Positions 9,381 through 18,876 are shown, numbered from the stretch's first letter. The stretch: DNA of 64,000 bases from Bradyrhizobium sp. SZCCT0153 (GCF_018129995.1 NZ_JAFCKS010000001.1:1275001-1339000); one strand, 5' to 3'. Translations and numbers: made by a program. Notes: generated by a model from the sequence alone, not told the origin.

Positions 9381-9405
9381 GTTAACCGGCCGTTAGGGTT
9401 AACAG
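9381..9405 (+). promoter_or_regulatory. Possible CtrA-type box upstream of tadD
   Basis: The short palindromic stretch GTTAACCGGCCGTTAGGGTT at about 9383-9402, continuing into AAC, contains TTAA-N7-TTAG, one base away from the TTAA-N7-TTAA consensus of the alphaproteobacterial cell-cycle regulator CtrA. CtrA controls pilin genes in Caulobacter, so a role in pilus expression is plausible. A near-match of this length may be chance. Confidence 0.25.
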
Positions 9406-9456
9406 TCTATTGCTGGCGCGTTCGGCTCGATCAATAGGCTCGAGAGTCAAAGCGTC

Positions 9457-10269
9457 ATGCGTCAACGGTTCAGTCTTGCACGGCTTCTTGCGTCCACCTC
9501 GCTGGTCGCGGCGGTGGCCATGGGCCTCGGCGGCTGCACGGCGATGTCGAAACTCTCCGACGTCACGGGCTCGATCGGGCCGCATGCGGAGGCCGCTCCC
9601 GCCGATCCCGCACGCGCCGTCGACGTCTATGGCGAGCGCTACCGTGCCAATCCCAAGGACGCCGACGCGGCCCTCGCTTATGGCCAGGCCTTGCGCGCCA
9701 ACGGTCAGCGCGCCCAGGCTGCCGCCGTGCTCGAGCAGGCGACCATTGCCAATCCCGGCAACAAGGCGCTGCTAGCCATGTACGGCCGTGCGCTCGCCGA
9801 CAACGGCAATTTCCAACAGGCCTTCGACGTGTTGTCGAAGGCGCATTCGCCCGACAACCCGGATTGGCGCCTGCTCTCGGTGCAAGGGACCGCGCTCGAT
9901 CAGATGGGCCGTCATGATGAAGCGCGTTCGTATTATGCGAGTGCGCTGAAGATCGCGCCCGGCGATCCCGGCGTGCTCTCCAATCTCGGCCTGTCCTATA
10001 TGTTGTCGAGAGATCTGCCGAAGGCAGAAGACGCGCTTCGGCAGGCCTACGCCTCGCCGCGCGCAAACGCGCGGGTGCGTCAGAATCTCGGTCTGGTGGT
10101 CGGTCTCCAGGGCCGATTCGCCGAAGCCGAGACCATCGTGAAGGCGGACCTGCCGCCCGACCAGGCCGCGGCCAATGTGGCCTATCTCAAGGAAATGCTG
10201 ACCCGCAGCGACGCCCCGCGTGGCGGGCCGAAGCGGACTCCGGTCGCCTCGCTCCGCCAGCCCGACTGA
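9457..10269 (+). CDS. tadD: TadD-like tetratricopeptide-repeat lipoprotein
   Basis: A 270-residue pilotin-like lipoprotein of the Tad/Cpa pilus system. The signal peptide (residues about 1-28) ends in the lipobox LGGC, predicting lipid attachment to the following cysteine. Residues about 48-250 hold TPR-type repeats with the usual Ala/Gly/Tyr/Pro pattern, for example ALAYGQALRANGQRAQAAAV and GVLSNLGLSYMLSRDLPKAE. TadD-type proteins help secretin assembly at the outer membrane. It is convergent with tadC, the distal gene of the minus-strand pilus operon, so it has its own promoter. Confidence 0.85.
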   Translation: MRQRFSLARLLASTSLVAAVAMGLGGCTAMSKLSDVTGSIGPHAEAAPADPARAVDVYGERYRANPKDADAALAYGQALRANGQRAQAAAVLEQATIANPGNKALLAMYGRALADNGNFQQAFDVLSKAHSPDNPDWRLLSVQGTALDQMGRHDEARSYYASALKIAPGDPGVLSNLGLSYMLSRDLPKAEDALRQAYASPRANARVRQNLGLVVGLQGRFAEAETIVKADLPPDQAAANVAYLKEMLTRSDAPRGGPKRTPVASLRQPD

Positions 10270-10332
10270 TCACACCTGACCGTCTCGATCGTGGAGCCGC
10301 CGGCGCGAGCCGCGCGCGGCCCGCGTTCTATG

Positions 10333-11307
10333 TCATTGCATCTCGGAGATCTTGATGCCGGTCGGTCCGAGAATGACGACGAACAGCACGGGCAGGAAGA
10401 ACAGGATCATCGGCACCGTCAGCTTCGGCGGCAGGGCTGCAGCCTTCTTCTCGGCCTCGTTCATGCGCATGTCGCGATTTTCCTGCGCCATGACGCGCAG
10501 GGAATGCCCGAGCGGGGTGCCGTAACGCTCCGCCTGCTGGAGCGCGAGACAGACCGACTTGACGCCCTCGAGCCCGGTGCGCCGTGCCAGGTTCTCATAG
10601 GCGACCTTTCGATCCTGCAGATAGGACAACTCGGCCGTGGTCAGGGTGAACTCTTCCGACAGCGCGATCGACTGGCCCACGATTTCGGTTGCTACCTTCC
10701 GGAACGCCATCTCGACCGACATGCCGGATTCGATGCAGATCAGGAGAAGGTCGAGTGCATCGGGGAAGGCGCGCTTGATCGAGAGCTGTCGCTTGGAGAT
10801 CGCGTTCCTGAGGAACAGCATCGGCGCCTGAAGGCCGAGATAGGCCGCGCCGACGCAGATGCCGATCTTGATCGGTATCGACTGCTGCATATGCGCAATC
10901 AGGAACACGTAGACGACGGACCCGACGAACAGCACCATCGGGGCGACCATGCGGGCAAACAGGAAGGTGACGTAAGGCGCCTGGCCGCGATAACCCGCCA
11001 TGATGAGCTTGTCCCGCGCGGCTTCCTGCGCGAGCCATTTGGTGAGGTTGAAGTCCTCGACGACCTTCGAGACGAGTTGCTTCGGCGTCTGGCGCAGCGA
11101 GACCTTTTCGCTCTTGTGGAGGCGTTCGCGCTCGCGCTGCCGGATGCGCTCACGCTCGCTCGCCACGGCCTTCATGCGCTTGGAGAGGCCCTCGCCGGCG
11201 AATAGCGGCATCACCAGCGTGTAGACGGTGGCGCTGGCGGCGATGGCCGCCAGCAGCATGGTCATGAAGCGGACGTCATGTAGCTTCGAAACGAGAAACT
11301 CAACCAT
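10333..11307 (-). CDS. tadC: Type II secretion F-family inner-membrane protein TadC
   Basis: A 324-residue inner-membrane platform protein of the Flp pilus. Hydrophobic helices lie near the N-terminus (FMTMLLAAIAASATVYTLVM), in the middle (ARMVAPMVLFVGSVVYVFLI) and at the C-terminus (LTVPMILFFLPVLFVVILGP). The T2SSF domain is at about residues 180-310, with FPDALDLLLICIESGMSVE as its first half. With TadB it forms the membrane base on which the TadA ATPase works. It starts 9 bp after the end of tadB and is the last gene of the operon. Confidence 0.93.
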   Translation of the reverse strand: MVEFLVSKLHDVRFMTMLLAAIAASATVYTLVMPLFAGEGLSKRMKAVASERERIRQRERERLHKSEKVSLRQTPKQLVSKVVEDFNLTKWLAQEAARDKLIMAGYRGQAPYVTFLFARMVAPMVLFVGSVVYVFLIAHMQQSIPIKIGICVGAAYLGLQAPMLFLRNAISKRQLSIKRAFPDALDLLLICIESGMSVEMAFRKVATEIVGQSIALSEEFTLTTAELSYLQDRKVAYENLARRTGLEGVKSVCLALQQAERYGTPLGHSLRVMAQENRDMRMNEAEKKAAALPPKLTVPMILFFLPVLFVVILGPTGIKISEMQ

Positions 11308-11316
11308 ACTGCACCG

Positions 11317-12294
11317 TCAGAAATCGAAGTTGATCATCTTCTTCATCACCATGATGCCGATACCCATCCAGACGACACAGCAGACCAGCATGAGCTGGCC
11401 GGTAGGATGGGTCCACAGCATCGAGATGTAATGTGGCGTCGTGAGATAGACGAGGAACATCACGATCGGCGGCAGCGAACCGATGATGCCGGCCGAGGCC
11501 TTGGCTTCCATCGACATCGCCTGGATCTTTTCCTTCATCTTCTTGCGGTCGCGCAGCACCTTGGAGAGGTTGCCGAGCGCTTCGGAGAGATTGCCGCCTG
11601 ATTTCTGCTGGATCGAGATGACGATGCCGAAGAAATTGGCCTCCGGCAGCGGCATGCGATCGTAGAGGCGCGAGCAGGCCTCGCCGAGCGGCATGCCGAT
11701 CGCCTGCGTCTCGATGATCTGGAGGAACTCGCCGCGCAGCGGCTCCGGCGCGTCGGCGGCGACGACCTTGATCGATTCGAACAGCGGCAGGCCTGCCTTG
11801 ATGCCGCGGACGATCACGTCGACCGCGTCGGGCAGCGCCTTCAGGAATTTGGCTTCGCGACGCTTCTTCAGGAAGCCAAGCGCCCAGCGCGGCAGGCCGA
11901 AGCCGCCGGCAAAGGCGAGGCCGGCGGCGCCGAGCAGGCCGCCGCCGACGAACATGGCGACTGCGAACAGCGCGCCCGCCACGACGGCGGACACGATCCA
12001 GAATTTCTGCGGCGTCCAGTCGAGCCCTGCCTGCGACAGCCGGACGTTGAGCGGAACGCTCTTCTCCTGCTGGCGCCGTGCCTCGAGGTCCTTGAGCGAG
12101 CTCTCGACCTGCTCGCGGCGCGAACGCTGGCTCTTCTCGCTCTGCTTGGCAGCGGGTGCGTCGGCGCGCGCGATCGAGGCGCGGCGACCTTCCGCCTTTC
12201 GCTCTCCGGACAGGAGCGGATAGAGGAACACCCAGGCGATGCCGCCGACGGCGGCGGTGGCGAGGAAGGCGAGGGCGAGGACCTGCATGTTCAT
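11317..12294 (-). CDS. tadB: Type II secretion F-family inner-membrane protein TadB
   Basis: A 325-residue paralogue of TadC and the second platform protein of the Flp pilus. It begins with one helix (LALAFLATAAVGGIAWVFLY), then a basic linker with SGERKAEGRR, further helices, and the T2SSF domain at about residues 150-275 (LPDAVDVIVRGIKAGLPLFE). The start at 12294 places the first helix at the N-terminus; an upstream in-frame start would add an unlikely basic stretch. It follows the TadA/CpaF ATPase gene by 16 bp. Confidence 0.93.
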   Translation of the reverse strand: MNMQVLALAFLATAAVGGIAWVFLYPLLSGERKAEGRRASIARADAPAAKQSEKSQRSRREQVESSLKDLEARRQQEKSVPLNVRLSQAGLDWTPQKFWIVSAVVAGALFAVAMFVGGGLLGAAGLAFAGGFGLPRWALGFLKKRREAKFLKALPDAVDVIVRGIKAGLPLFESIKVVAADAPEPLRGEFLQIIETQAIGMPLGEACSRLYDRMPLPEANFFGIVISIQQKSGGNLSEALGNLSKVLRDRKKMKEKIQAMSMEAKASAGIIGSLPPIVMFLVYLTTPHYISMLWTHPTGQLMLVCCVVWMGIGIMVMKKMINFDF

Positions 12295-12310
12295 GGCTGT
12301 GCTGACCTGC

Positions 12311-13774
12311 TCACGTCGTCGGCGCGACTTCCGCGGCGTCGAGCGCAGCGGCAAGGCGTTTCTCGTCGCCGTAATAGCGGGCGCGCTCCCAGAACTTCGG
12401 ACGGCCGATGCCGGTCGAGCGGTGCCGGCCGATGATCTTACCGTTGGCGTCCTCGCCGACCATGTCGTAGAGGAAGATGTCCTGCGTGATGATGGTGTCG
12501 CCTTCCATGCCCATCACCTCGGTGATGTGGGTGATGCGGCGCGAGCCGTCGCGCAGACGCGCCGCCTGGACGATGACGTCGATCGAGGCGCAGATCATCT
12601 CGCGAATTGTTCGCGACGGAAGCGAGAAGCCGCCCATCGTGATCATGGATTCGCAGCGCGACAGCGCCTCGCGCGGATTGTTGGCGTGCAGCGTGCCCAT
12701 CGAGCCGTCATGGCCCGTGTTCATGGCCTGAAGCAGGTCGAACGCTTCGGGTCCGCGGACCTCGCCGACGATGATGCGTTCGGGGCGCATACGCAGGCAG
12801 TTGCGCACCAGCTCGCGCATGGTGACCTGACCCTCGCCCTCGATGTTGGGCGGCCGGGTTTCCAGCCGGACCACATGCGGCTGCTGAAGCTGGAGTTCGG
12901 CGGCGTCTTCGCAGGTGATGACGCGCTCGTCGTGCTCGATGTAGTTGGTCAGGCAGTTGAGCAGCGTGGTCTTGCCCGAGCCGGTGCCGCCGGAGATCAG
13001 CACGTTGCAGCGGACGCGGCCGATGATCTGGAGGATCTCGGCGCCCTCCGGCGAGATCGCGCCGAACTTGACGAGCTGATCGAGCGTCAGCTTGTCCTTC
13101 TTGAATTTGCGGATGGTGAGCGTGGGGCCGTCGATCGACAGCGGCGGCACGATGGCGTTGACGCGGGATCCGTCGGCAAGGCGCGCGTCGCAGATCGGCG
13201 AGGATTCGTCGACGCGCCGGCCGACCTGGCTGACGATGCGCTGGCAGATGTTGAGGAGCTGCTGGTTGTCGCGGAAGCGGATACCGGTGCGCTGGATCTT
13301 GCCGGCGACCTCGATGTAGACGGTGTTGGCGCCGTTGACCATGATGTCGGCGATGTCGTCGCGTGACAACAGCGGCTCCAGCGGACCGTAGCCGAGGACG
13401 TCATTGCAGATGTCGTCGAGCAGCTCTTCCTGCTCGGCGATCGACATCACGATGTTCTTGATCGCGATGATCTCGTTGACGATGTCGCGGATTTCCTCGC
13501 GCGCGGATTCCGAATCGAGCTTGGCGAGCTGGGCAAGGTCGATGGCTTCGATCAGCGCGCCGAAGATGGTCGCCTTGACTTCGTAATAATTGTCCGAGCG
13601 GCGGGCATCCATGGTCGGCGCGGGCTTCGCCGGGGCAAGCGGCGGCGAGGCGACGGCCGGGGGCGGCGGCGCGCGCGACACCGCGGGCGCCGGAGCCTGG
13701 ATAGGCTCTGGCGCCACGGCGCCGGGCTTCGGGGCCCGAGAGTCGGTGTCTGTTCCGCTACGCTTACCGAACAC
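12311..13774 (-). CDS. cpaF: Pilus assembly ATPase CpaF/TadA
   Basis: A 487-residue cytoplasmic secretion ATPase (VirB11/GspE superfamily) that drives polymerisation, and in TadA also retraction, of Flp pili. A Pro/Ala-rich N-terminal tail (residues about 10-55) precedes the N-terminal domain. The ATPase core has Walker A SGGTGSGKTTLL (about residue 268), an Asp box, IIVGEVRGPEAFDLL as Walker B, and the His box MGTLHANNP. The start is a GTG at 13774. It lies between cpaE (20 bp upstream) and tadB. Confidence 0.95.
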   Translation of the reverse strand: MFGKRSGTDTDSRAPKPGAVAPEPIQAPAPAVSRAPPPPAVASPPLAPAKPAPTMDARRSDNYYEVKATIFGALIEAIDLAQLAKLDSESAREEIRDIVNEIIAIKNIVMSIAEQEELLDDICNDVLGYGPLEPLLSRDDIADIMVNGANTVYIEVAGKIQRTGIRFRDNQQLLNICQRIVSQVGRRVDESSPICDARLADGSRVNAIVPPLSIDGPTLTIRKFKKDKLTLDQLVKFGAISPEGAEILQIIGRVRCNVLISGGTGSGKTTLLNCLTNYIEHDERVITCEDAAELQLQQPHVVRLETRPPNIEGEGQVTMRELVRNCLRMRPERIIVGEVRGPEAFDLLQAMNTGHDGSMGTLHANNPREALSRCESMITMGGFSLPSRTIREMICASIDVIVQAARLRDGSRRITHITEVMGMEGDTIITQDIFLYDMVGEDANGKIIGRHRSTGIGRPKFWERARYYGDEKRLAAALDAAEVAPTT

Positions 13775-13794
13775 TTAACAGCTCCATGCGGCGG

Positions 13795-15063
13795 CTATTT
13801 TCCCCGCAACTTCTCAATCAGGGGTGAAAGCAGGGACGACTTTTGCTTCTTCGTCTCGCTGCGGCCGGTCAGCCGCTGGGCGATCTGAAGGAACATTTCG
13901 ATCGACTTGTGGTTGGCCGAGATCTCCGCGATCATCTGGCCGTTATTGGCTGCCGAGCCGAAGATCTGCGGCTCGAACGGGATCGAGACGACCGGCTGGC
14001 TCTCGATCGCCTTGGCGAACTCCGCTGCGGCGATCTCGGGCCGTTTTGGCACGCCGACCTGGTTCAGGCAGTAGAGCGGCGGCCTGTCGTTGGGGCGCGC
14101 GGCCTTCAGGAGATCGAACAGGTTCTTGGTGTTGCGCAAATTGGCGAGATCGGGCGCCGCCACGATCAGAATGTCGTCGGCTCCGATCAGGGCGCGCTTG
14201 GTCCAGCCGGTCCATTGGTGCGGAACGTCGAGCACGATGCAGGGCATCGTGGAGCGCAGTGTGTCGAATACGGCATCGAAGGCGTCGGTGCCGAAATCAT
14301 AGACCCGGTCGAGCGTGGCCGGCGCCGCCAGCAGGCTGAGGTGGTCGGTGCATTTCGACAGCAGGCGATCGATGAAGGCGGTGTCGACGCGGTCGGGCGA
14401 GAACACGGCGTCGGCAATGCCCTGGGGCGGGTCCTGGTTGTAGTCGAGCCCGGCAGTGCCGAAGGCGAGATCGAGGTCGGCGACGACCGCGTCCATCGCG
14501 AGATCGCGCGCGATCGCCCAGGCGACGTTGTGGGAAATGGTCGAAGCGCCGACGCCGCCCTTGGCGCCGACCACCGCGATGATGCGGCCGACCGCCTTGG
14601 CTTCGGGGGCCGAGAACAGGTTGCAGATCGAGCGCACGACGTCGATCGCGCCGACCGGCGCGAGCACGTAATCGCTGACGCCGCGGCGCACCAGCTCGCG
14701 GTAGAGCGTGACGTCGTTGATGCGGCCGATCACGACGACCCTCGTGCCGGCGTCGCAGACGGTTGCGAGGTGGTCGAGCCCGCCCAAGAGGTCGTTGCGC
14801 CCGTCGCTCTCGAGCACGATCACGTTCGGCGTCGGCGCCGAGCGGTAGGCTTCGACCGCGGCGGCCATGCCGCCCATCTGGATCTTCAGGTGGGCCTTGC
14901 CGAGACGGCGATCCTCGCCGGCCGACTGGACCGCGGCAGCAGTTTCCACGGTCTCGCAGAAGGCCTGGACCGAGACGCGCGGCGCAGGCGCAATATGCTC
15001 CTCGACCGGCGTGGGAGCCGCGTCCGGCTGCTCTTCGGGTGTCTGGCGAGCGTAGCTGATCAT
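13795..15063 (-). CDS. cpaE: Pilus localisation ATPase CpaE (TadZ)
   Basis: A 422-residue MinD/ParA-superfamily protein with an N-terminal receiver-like domain (about residues 50-155, with NVIVLESDG and VVVIGRINDVTLYRELVRRG) and a C-terminal ATPase-like domain (about 160-400). The Walker A segment GAKGGVGASTISHN is the deviant MinD type. CpaE/TadZ proteins place the pilus machine at the cell pole. Its ATG overlaps the stop of cpaD by four bases (ATGA), so the two are translationally coupled. Confidence 0.93.
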   Translation of the reverse strand: MISYARQTPEEQPDAAPTPVEEHIAPAPRVSVQAFCETVETAAAVQSAGEDRRLGKAHLKIQMGGMAAAVEAYRSAPTPNVIVLESDGRNDLLGGLDHLATVCDAGTRVVVIGRINDVTLYRELVRRGVSDYVLAPVGAIDVVRSICNLFSAPEAKAVGRIIAVVGAKGGVGASTISHNVAWAIARDLAMDAVVADLDLAFGTAGLDYNQDPPQGIADAVFSPDRVDTAFIDRLLSKCTDHLSLLAAPATLDRVYDFGTDAFDAVFDTLRSTMPCIVLDVPHQWTGWTKRALIGADDILIVAAPDLANLRNTKNLFDLLKAARPNDRPPLYCLNQVGVPKRPEIAAAEFAKAIESQPVVSIPFEPQIFGSAANNGQMIAEISANHKSIEMFLQIAQRLTGRSETKKQKSSLLSPLIEKLRGK

Positions 15064-15794
15064 TTGCCGGTATCGCTGAGTTTGGCCCTGTCGGCTTCCG
15101 GATAGGCAACCGCCGTCGGCACGCCCTTGCGATATTTCTCGAACGCAGCGGTGCGCCGCGCCGTGTAGGACGGCGTTTCGGGACGCGGCTGCTCGAGGTC
15201 CGAGGGATTGTCGACCATGGCTGCGAGGTTGCGCTGATAGGCGCAGCCGTAATTGTAGTATTCCTTGTTCTCGAACCAGCCCTTGTTCTTCATCGAGGGG
15301 CCGATGTCATCCGGCCACAGGCCGCAGGGGCCCGCGACCGCGGCGATCTTGGAATAGGTCAGCCGGATCGGTGGCAGGAAGCGCTTGTCTTCCGGCTGAT
15401 AGGGGCGGGCGATGATGCCACGTGGCGGAACCCCCGCCGCCGCCAGCATCGCCTGAATTTCATGCATCGACTCGGCGACCGGACGCGCGTTGGGCGTACC
15501 GGCCGGCACGTCGATATGGATGGCGCCGGTGCCCTCGTGCAGCCAGGACGATGCCACACCCATCACGTCGGCGCGCTGCGCCGCGGTCAACCCGCCGCGG
15601 GCGTGGCCGACGAAGACGACGATCGAGCGGTTCTGCTCCTCGATCGCGATCGGATGACGCTGCTTGTAGCTGTCGGGAATGGATGCCGTGACCGCTTCGT
15701 CGTGCTGGCAGCCGCCGAGCGCGAGCGCGATGCCGACGAGCGCGCCACCGAAGCCGATGGCGCGTCTGCGAATCTGGGGTGGTGTTGTGGTCAT
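15060..15794 (-). CDS. cpaD: CpaD-family pilus assembly lipoprotein
   Basis: A 244-residue outer-membrane-associated lipoprotein of the Cpa/Tad system. The signal peptide (RRRAIGFGGALVGIALALGG) ends in the lipobox LGGC at about residue 29. The CpaD domain follows, with the family segment CGLWPDDIGP near residue 155 and a conserved NYGCAYQRNLAAMVDNPSDL block. It overlaps cpaE by four bases and lies 20 bp after the secretin gene, as in other alphaproteobacterial cpa operons. Confidence 0.92.
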   Translation of the reverse strand: MTTTPPQIRRRAIGFGGALVGIALALGGCQHDEAVTASIPDSYKQRHPIAIEEQNRSIVVFVGHARGGLTAAQRADVMGVASSWLHEGTGAIHIDVPAGTPNARPVAESMHEIQAMLAAAGVPPRGIIARPYQPEDKRFLPPIRLTYSKIAAVAGPCGLWPDDIGPSMKNKGWFENKEYYNYGCAYQRNLAAMVDNPSDLEQPRPETPSYTARRTAAFEKYRKGVPTAVAYPEADRAKLSDTGK

Positions 15795-15814
15795 AACGAA
15801 GTCCCCGTTCCGCT

Positions 15815-17290
15815 TTAGTCGGTGATGAAGCCGTAGGTGCCGCGGTAGTTCCGGGCCGGTTCGGTCCGGCCAGGCACGCCGTAGATTCGGTTGATGTTGC
15901 CGAGCAGCTCGACTTGCGGATCGGGAGGCGCCGAGAAGCCGTCATCCGGCCGCGACAGATCCTTTTGCGCCACTGCGCGAACGATATAGGGCGTCACGAT
16001 CACGACCAGCTCGGTCGCGTTGTTGACGAAGTCGCGGCTGCGGAACAGCGTGCCGAGGACCGGCAGCTGCATCAGGCCCGGCAGTCCGCTGATCGCCTGC
16101 TTGGTCTGCTGCTGGATCAGGCCGGCCATCGCCATCGCGCCGCCGGAGGGAATCTCCAGCGAGGTCTCGGCCCGGCGTGTCTTGATCGAAGGCACCGTGA
16201 GCGAGTTCACCGAGGTCGAGGTCACGGCCTGCGACAGTGTGATCGCATTCTCGTTCGACAGTTCCGAGACCTCGGTCATCACCCGCAGGCTGATCTTGCC
16301 TTCGGTCAGAACGACGGGGGTGAAGTTGAGCGAGATGCCGAACTTCTTGAAGCTGATCTGGGTGGTACAGACATGCGTCGTGGGATCGCACGCATAGCCC
16401 GCCGGCACCGGGAATTCACCGCCGGCGATGAAGGTCGCCGACTCGCCGGAGATCGCGGTCAGGTTCGGCTCGGCCAGCGTCCGGATCACGCCGGCGGTCT
16501 CCATGGCGCGCAGGGTGGCCTGCACCGACGGGGTCGCGCCGAACTTCGTGGTCAGACTGTTGCCGTCCACCAGATTCTTGCCGAGAGCGGTAAACGGGTT
16601 GGAATTCGAGAAGCTCACCACGGACGTGCCGTAGTTGAGGTTGGCGGTAAGGTCGATGCCGAGCTGCTTGACGATGTTGCGCGCGACTTCCGCGACCGTC
16701 ACCTTGAGCATGACCTGGTCGCGGCCGCGGACCACGATCGAATTCACGACCTTGTCGGCGCCGCCGGCGAGGCGCGCGGCGACATCGTTTGCCTGCTGCG
16801 CTTCCAACGGGTTCGCCGCAGTGCCGGTCAGCACGATGCCTTCGCCGAGGCCGTCGATCTGGATGTCGGAATTGGGCAGGATCTGCTTCAGCGCGGCCCG
16901 CGCGCCGTTGAGGTCGCGCTTGACCGCGATGTCATAGGCCGCAATTTGCTGGCCGGCGGAATCGAAGAACACGATGTTGGTCTGCCCGACCGCGGCGCCG
17001 ATGATGTAGGCGCGCTGCGCCGAGCGGACCACCGCATTGGCAATCTTGGGGTCGGCGACCAGCACGTCCTTGATGTCGCGCGGAAGGTCGATCACGATGG
17101 ACTTGCCGATGCCGAGCGAGAGGAATCGCGCGTTCATCTGGCCGTCGGCCGCGACCGGCGCCGTGGGCCGGTAGTCGGCGGCGACCACGGGGGTCAACAC
17201 CGGGTTGAGTGCCAGCGCGAAGGCGGCCGAAAACGACAGGGCGCGGACCATTGAGGTTCGCATCGTCGCAAGCTCAGCCCTGCATTTCAT
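15815..17290 (-). CDS. cpaC: Pilus secretin CpaC (RcpA)
   Basis: The outer-membrane secretin of the Flp pilus, about 491 residues. After a signal peptide (ALSFSAAFALALNPVLTPVVA), an N-terminal pilus-and-secretin domain (about 40-115; SIVIDLPRDIKDVLVADPKI) and a BON-like region precede the secretin domain (about 245-420). That domain includes SGESATFIAGGEFPVPAG, KFGISLNFTPVVL and VPSIKTRRAETSLEIPSGGA. I chose the ATG at 17290 because AGGACAGG lies 5 to 12 bases upstream; another ATG at 17305 overlaps the cpaB stop as ATGA. Confidence 0.94.
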   Translation of the reverse strand: MKCRAELATMRTSMVRALSFSAAFALALNPVLTPVVAADYRPTAPVAADGQMNARFLSLGIGKSIVIDLPRDIKDVLVADPKIANAVVRSAQRAYIIGAAVGQTNIVFFDSAGQQIAAYDIAVKRDLNGARAALKQILPNSDIQIDGLGEGIVLTGTAANPLEAQQANDVAARLAGGADKVVNSIVVRGRDQVMLKVTVAEVARNIVKQLGIDLTANLNYGTSVVSFSNSNPFTALGKNLVDGNSLTTKFGATPSVQATLRAMETAGVIRTLAEPNLTAISGESATFIAGGEFPVPAGYACDPTTHVCTTQISFKKFGISLNFTPVVLTEGKISLRVMTEVSELSNENAITLSQAVTSTSVNSLTVPSIKTRRAETSLEIPSGGAMAMAGLIQQQTKQAISGLPGLMQLPVLGTLFRSRDFVNNATELVVIVTPYIVRAVAQKDLSRPDDGFSAPPDPQVELLGNINRIYGVPGRTEPARNYRGTYGFITD

Positions 17291-17301
17291 ATCGCCTGTC
17301 C

Positions 17302-18102
17302 TCATCGTGTCTTCGCCGTCTGACTTGGAATGCCGTAGCGGATGATCGAGACGCCGTCGCGCTTCTGCGTGGATTCATCGAGCGTGATTTCGCTCATCTT
17401 GACGTCGACGATGCTGCGCAGTGCCAGCGTCAGCGTGCCGCTCTGGCGCGCGGCGGAGAGCGTCGCAGTCTGCGCGGGGTTGAGCTCGAGGGTGACGGTC
17501 TTGCCGACCACCGCATTCTGGCCGTCCTTCTCCTTCGGCGCCTGGTCGATGGCGAGGACGCGGATATTGGCCAGGATGATCTCGGACGTGACGAGATCGG
17601 GAGCGCCGCTGTTCTGGTCCGGATTCTTGAGACGGCGTGTCAGAAGCACGTCGACGCGGTCGTTGGGCAGGATGAAGCCGCCTGCACCGCTCTCGGGCGA
17701 GATCTCGGTCGAGATCGCCCGCATGCCGGTGGGAAGGATTGCCGCCATGAAGCCCGAGCCTTCGGCCTTGACCAGCTTCTGGTCGCGAATCGGCTCACCC
17801 TGGATGAAGGGCGAACGCGCGATCGAACCGGTCACCTGGGTCGCGCCCTCGGGACGCTCGTTGCGGCGGATGAAGGTGGCGCTGGCGGTCGCGGCCGGCC
17901 AGGTCTGCCATTGCACGTCGTCCGGTTTGACGGTCTGGCCGAGTCCGATGTCGTTCTTGGCCACCAACACGTCGACGGTCGGAAGCTGCGCGACCGGAGC
18001 CGCCGGAGGCGGCGCAGAATTGTCCGAGCCGCTCGCCAGGTACGCGGCGACGCCGCCGGCGCAGATGGCGACCGTCAGGACGACAATGCGTGCCCTATTC
18101 AT
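17302..18102 (-). CDS. cpaB: Flp pilus assembly protein CpaB (RcpC)
   Basis: A 266-residue periplasmic protein anchored by an N-terminal helix (RIVVLTVAICAGGVAAYLAS). It contains a SAF domain (about residues 45-110; VDVLVAKNDIGLGQTVKPDD) and the RcpC/CpaB C-terminal domain with RAISTEISPESGAGGFILP. It stabilises or gates the CpaC secretin. The ATG at 18102 has GGAAAG upstream and directly precedes the membrane helix. It is the first gene of the cpaBCDEF-tadBC operon; the 128 bp before it, after cpaA, probably hold the operon promoter. Confidence 0.92.
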   Translation of the reverse strand: MNRARIVVLTVAICAGGVAAYLASGSDNSAPPPAAPVAQLPTVDVLVAKNDIGLGQTVKPDDVQWQTWPAATASATFIRRNERPEGATQVTGSIARSPFIQGEPIRDQKLVKAEGSGFMAAILPTGMRAISTEISPESGAGGFILPNDRVDVLLTRRLKNPDQNSGAPDLVTSEIILANIRVLAIDQAPKEKDGQNAVVGKTVTLELNPAQTATLSAARQSGTLTLALRSIVDVKMSEITLDESTQKRDGVSIIRYGIPSQTAKTR

Positions 18103-18230
18103 ACGCTTCACTTTCCAACTAAACGCCGCGACGCTGCCGCCGCCGTAATCGGCAGTTGACCAGCTATTCGTCAAAGCATGGTTAATGAGGCGTATCTAAA
18201 TCGCCTTAACGCCGGGTTTACCCGATGCGT

Positions 18231-18755
18231 TCAGCGCAGTGCGAGATGGGCAAGGTCGATCGCCTTCACCCATTCGGTCTCCGGGTAGACCATCAGCGCG
18301 CTCATCGCGAGCGCGATACCGTAGGGAATGCCACTCTCCTTGGCGTGCAGTCGTGCGAGCCAGGCCTGGCCCGCCAGCCCGTAAGGCAGCGGCCATTGCC
18401 GGAACTGGAGCAGGAGCAGCGTCAGCGCCCCGCCGAACAGCGAGGCATAGAGCAGGAAGTTCATCAGCTGCGCGAAACCGAACCAGAGCGCGACGGATGC
18501 CGCGACCTTGGCGTCGCCGCCGCCGACCCAGCCCATCGCAAAACAGGTGAAGGCCGCGACCAGGACGAGCGCGCCTGCGCCGACATGGCCCAGCAGCTCG
18601 TAAGGTGCCATGCCACCGGCGAGCGCGAGCGCGAAGAAGCCGGCGACCAGCGCCAGCGACACGCGGTTCGAGATCGTCATCGTGAAGAGATCGCTCGCGG
18701 CGGCAAACGCGATCAGGGCAGGGAAGAGCAGAAGGCGCGCAAGGTCGAGGATCAT
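18231..18755 (-). CDS. cpaA: A24-family prepilin peptidase CpaA (TadV)
   Basis: A 174-residue inner-membrane aspartic peptidase that cleaves Flp prepilin. Five or so hydrophobic helices cover the chain. The first active-site Asp is in AAASDLFTMTISNRVSL, and the second in the GGGDAKVAASVALW segment, which carries the A24 family signature G-x-G-D. It sits between the pilin gene and cpaB, the usual order. Confidence 0.93.
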   Translation of the reverse strand: MILDLARLLLFPALIAFAAASDLFTMTISNRVSLALVAGFFALALAGGMAPYELLGHVGAGALVLVAAFTCFAMGWVGGGDAKVAASVALWFGFAQLMNFLLYASLFGGALTLLLLQFRQWPLPYGLAGQAWLARLHAKESGIPYGIALAMSALMVYPETEWVKAIDLAHLALR

Positions 18756-18876
18756 GAGCTGCGTCTTGAGGCCTGGGTTTGCCTGGGAGCTGGCGTCGCC
18801 GGATGCTAGCCCGCAGTGCTAAATAAACCGACAACGGCGATGCGGTCTTGCGGGGCGGATCTCGCCGGTTGCGCGC

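Noticed and set aside
13843-15105. A 420-codon open frame on the plus strand
   Set aside because: It is antisense to cpaE, and the sense strand has MinD-type motifs and operon overlaps.
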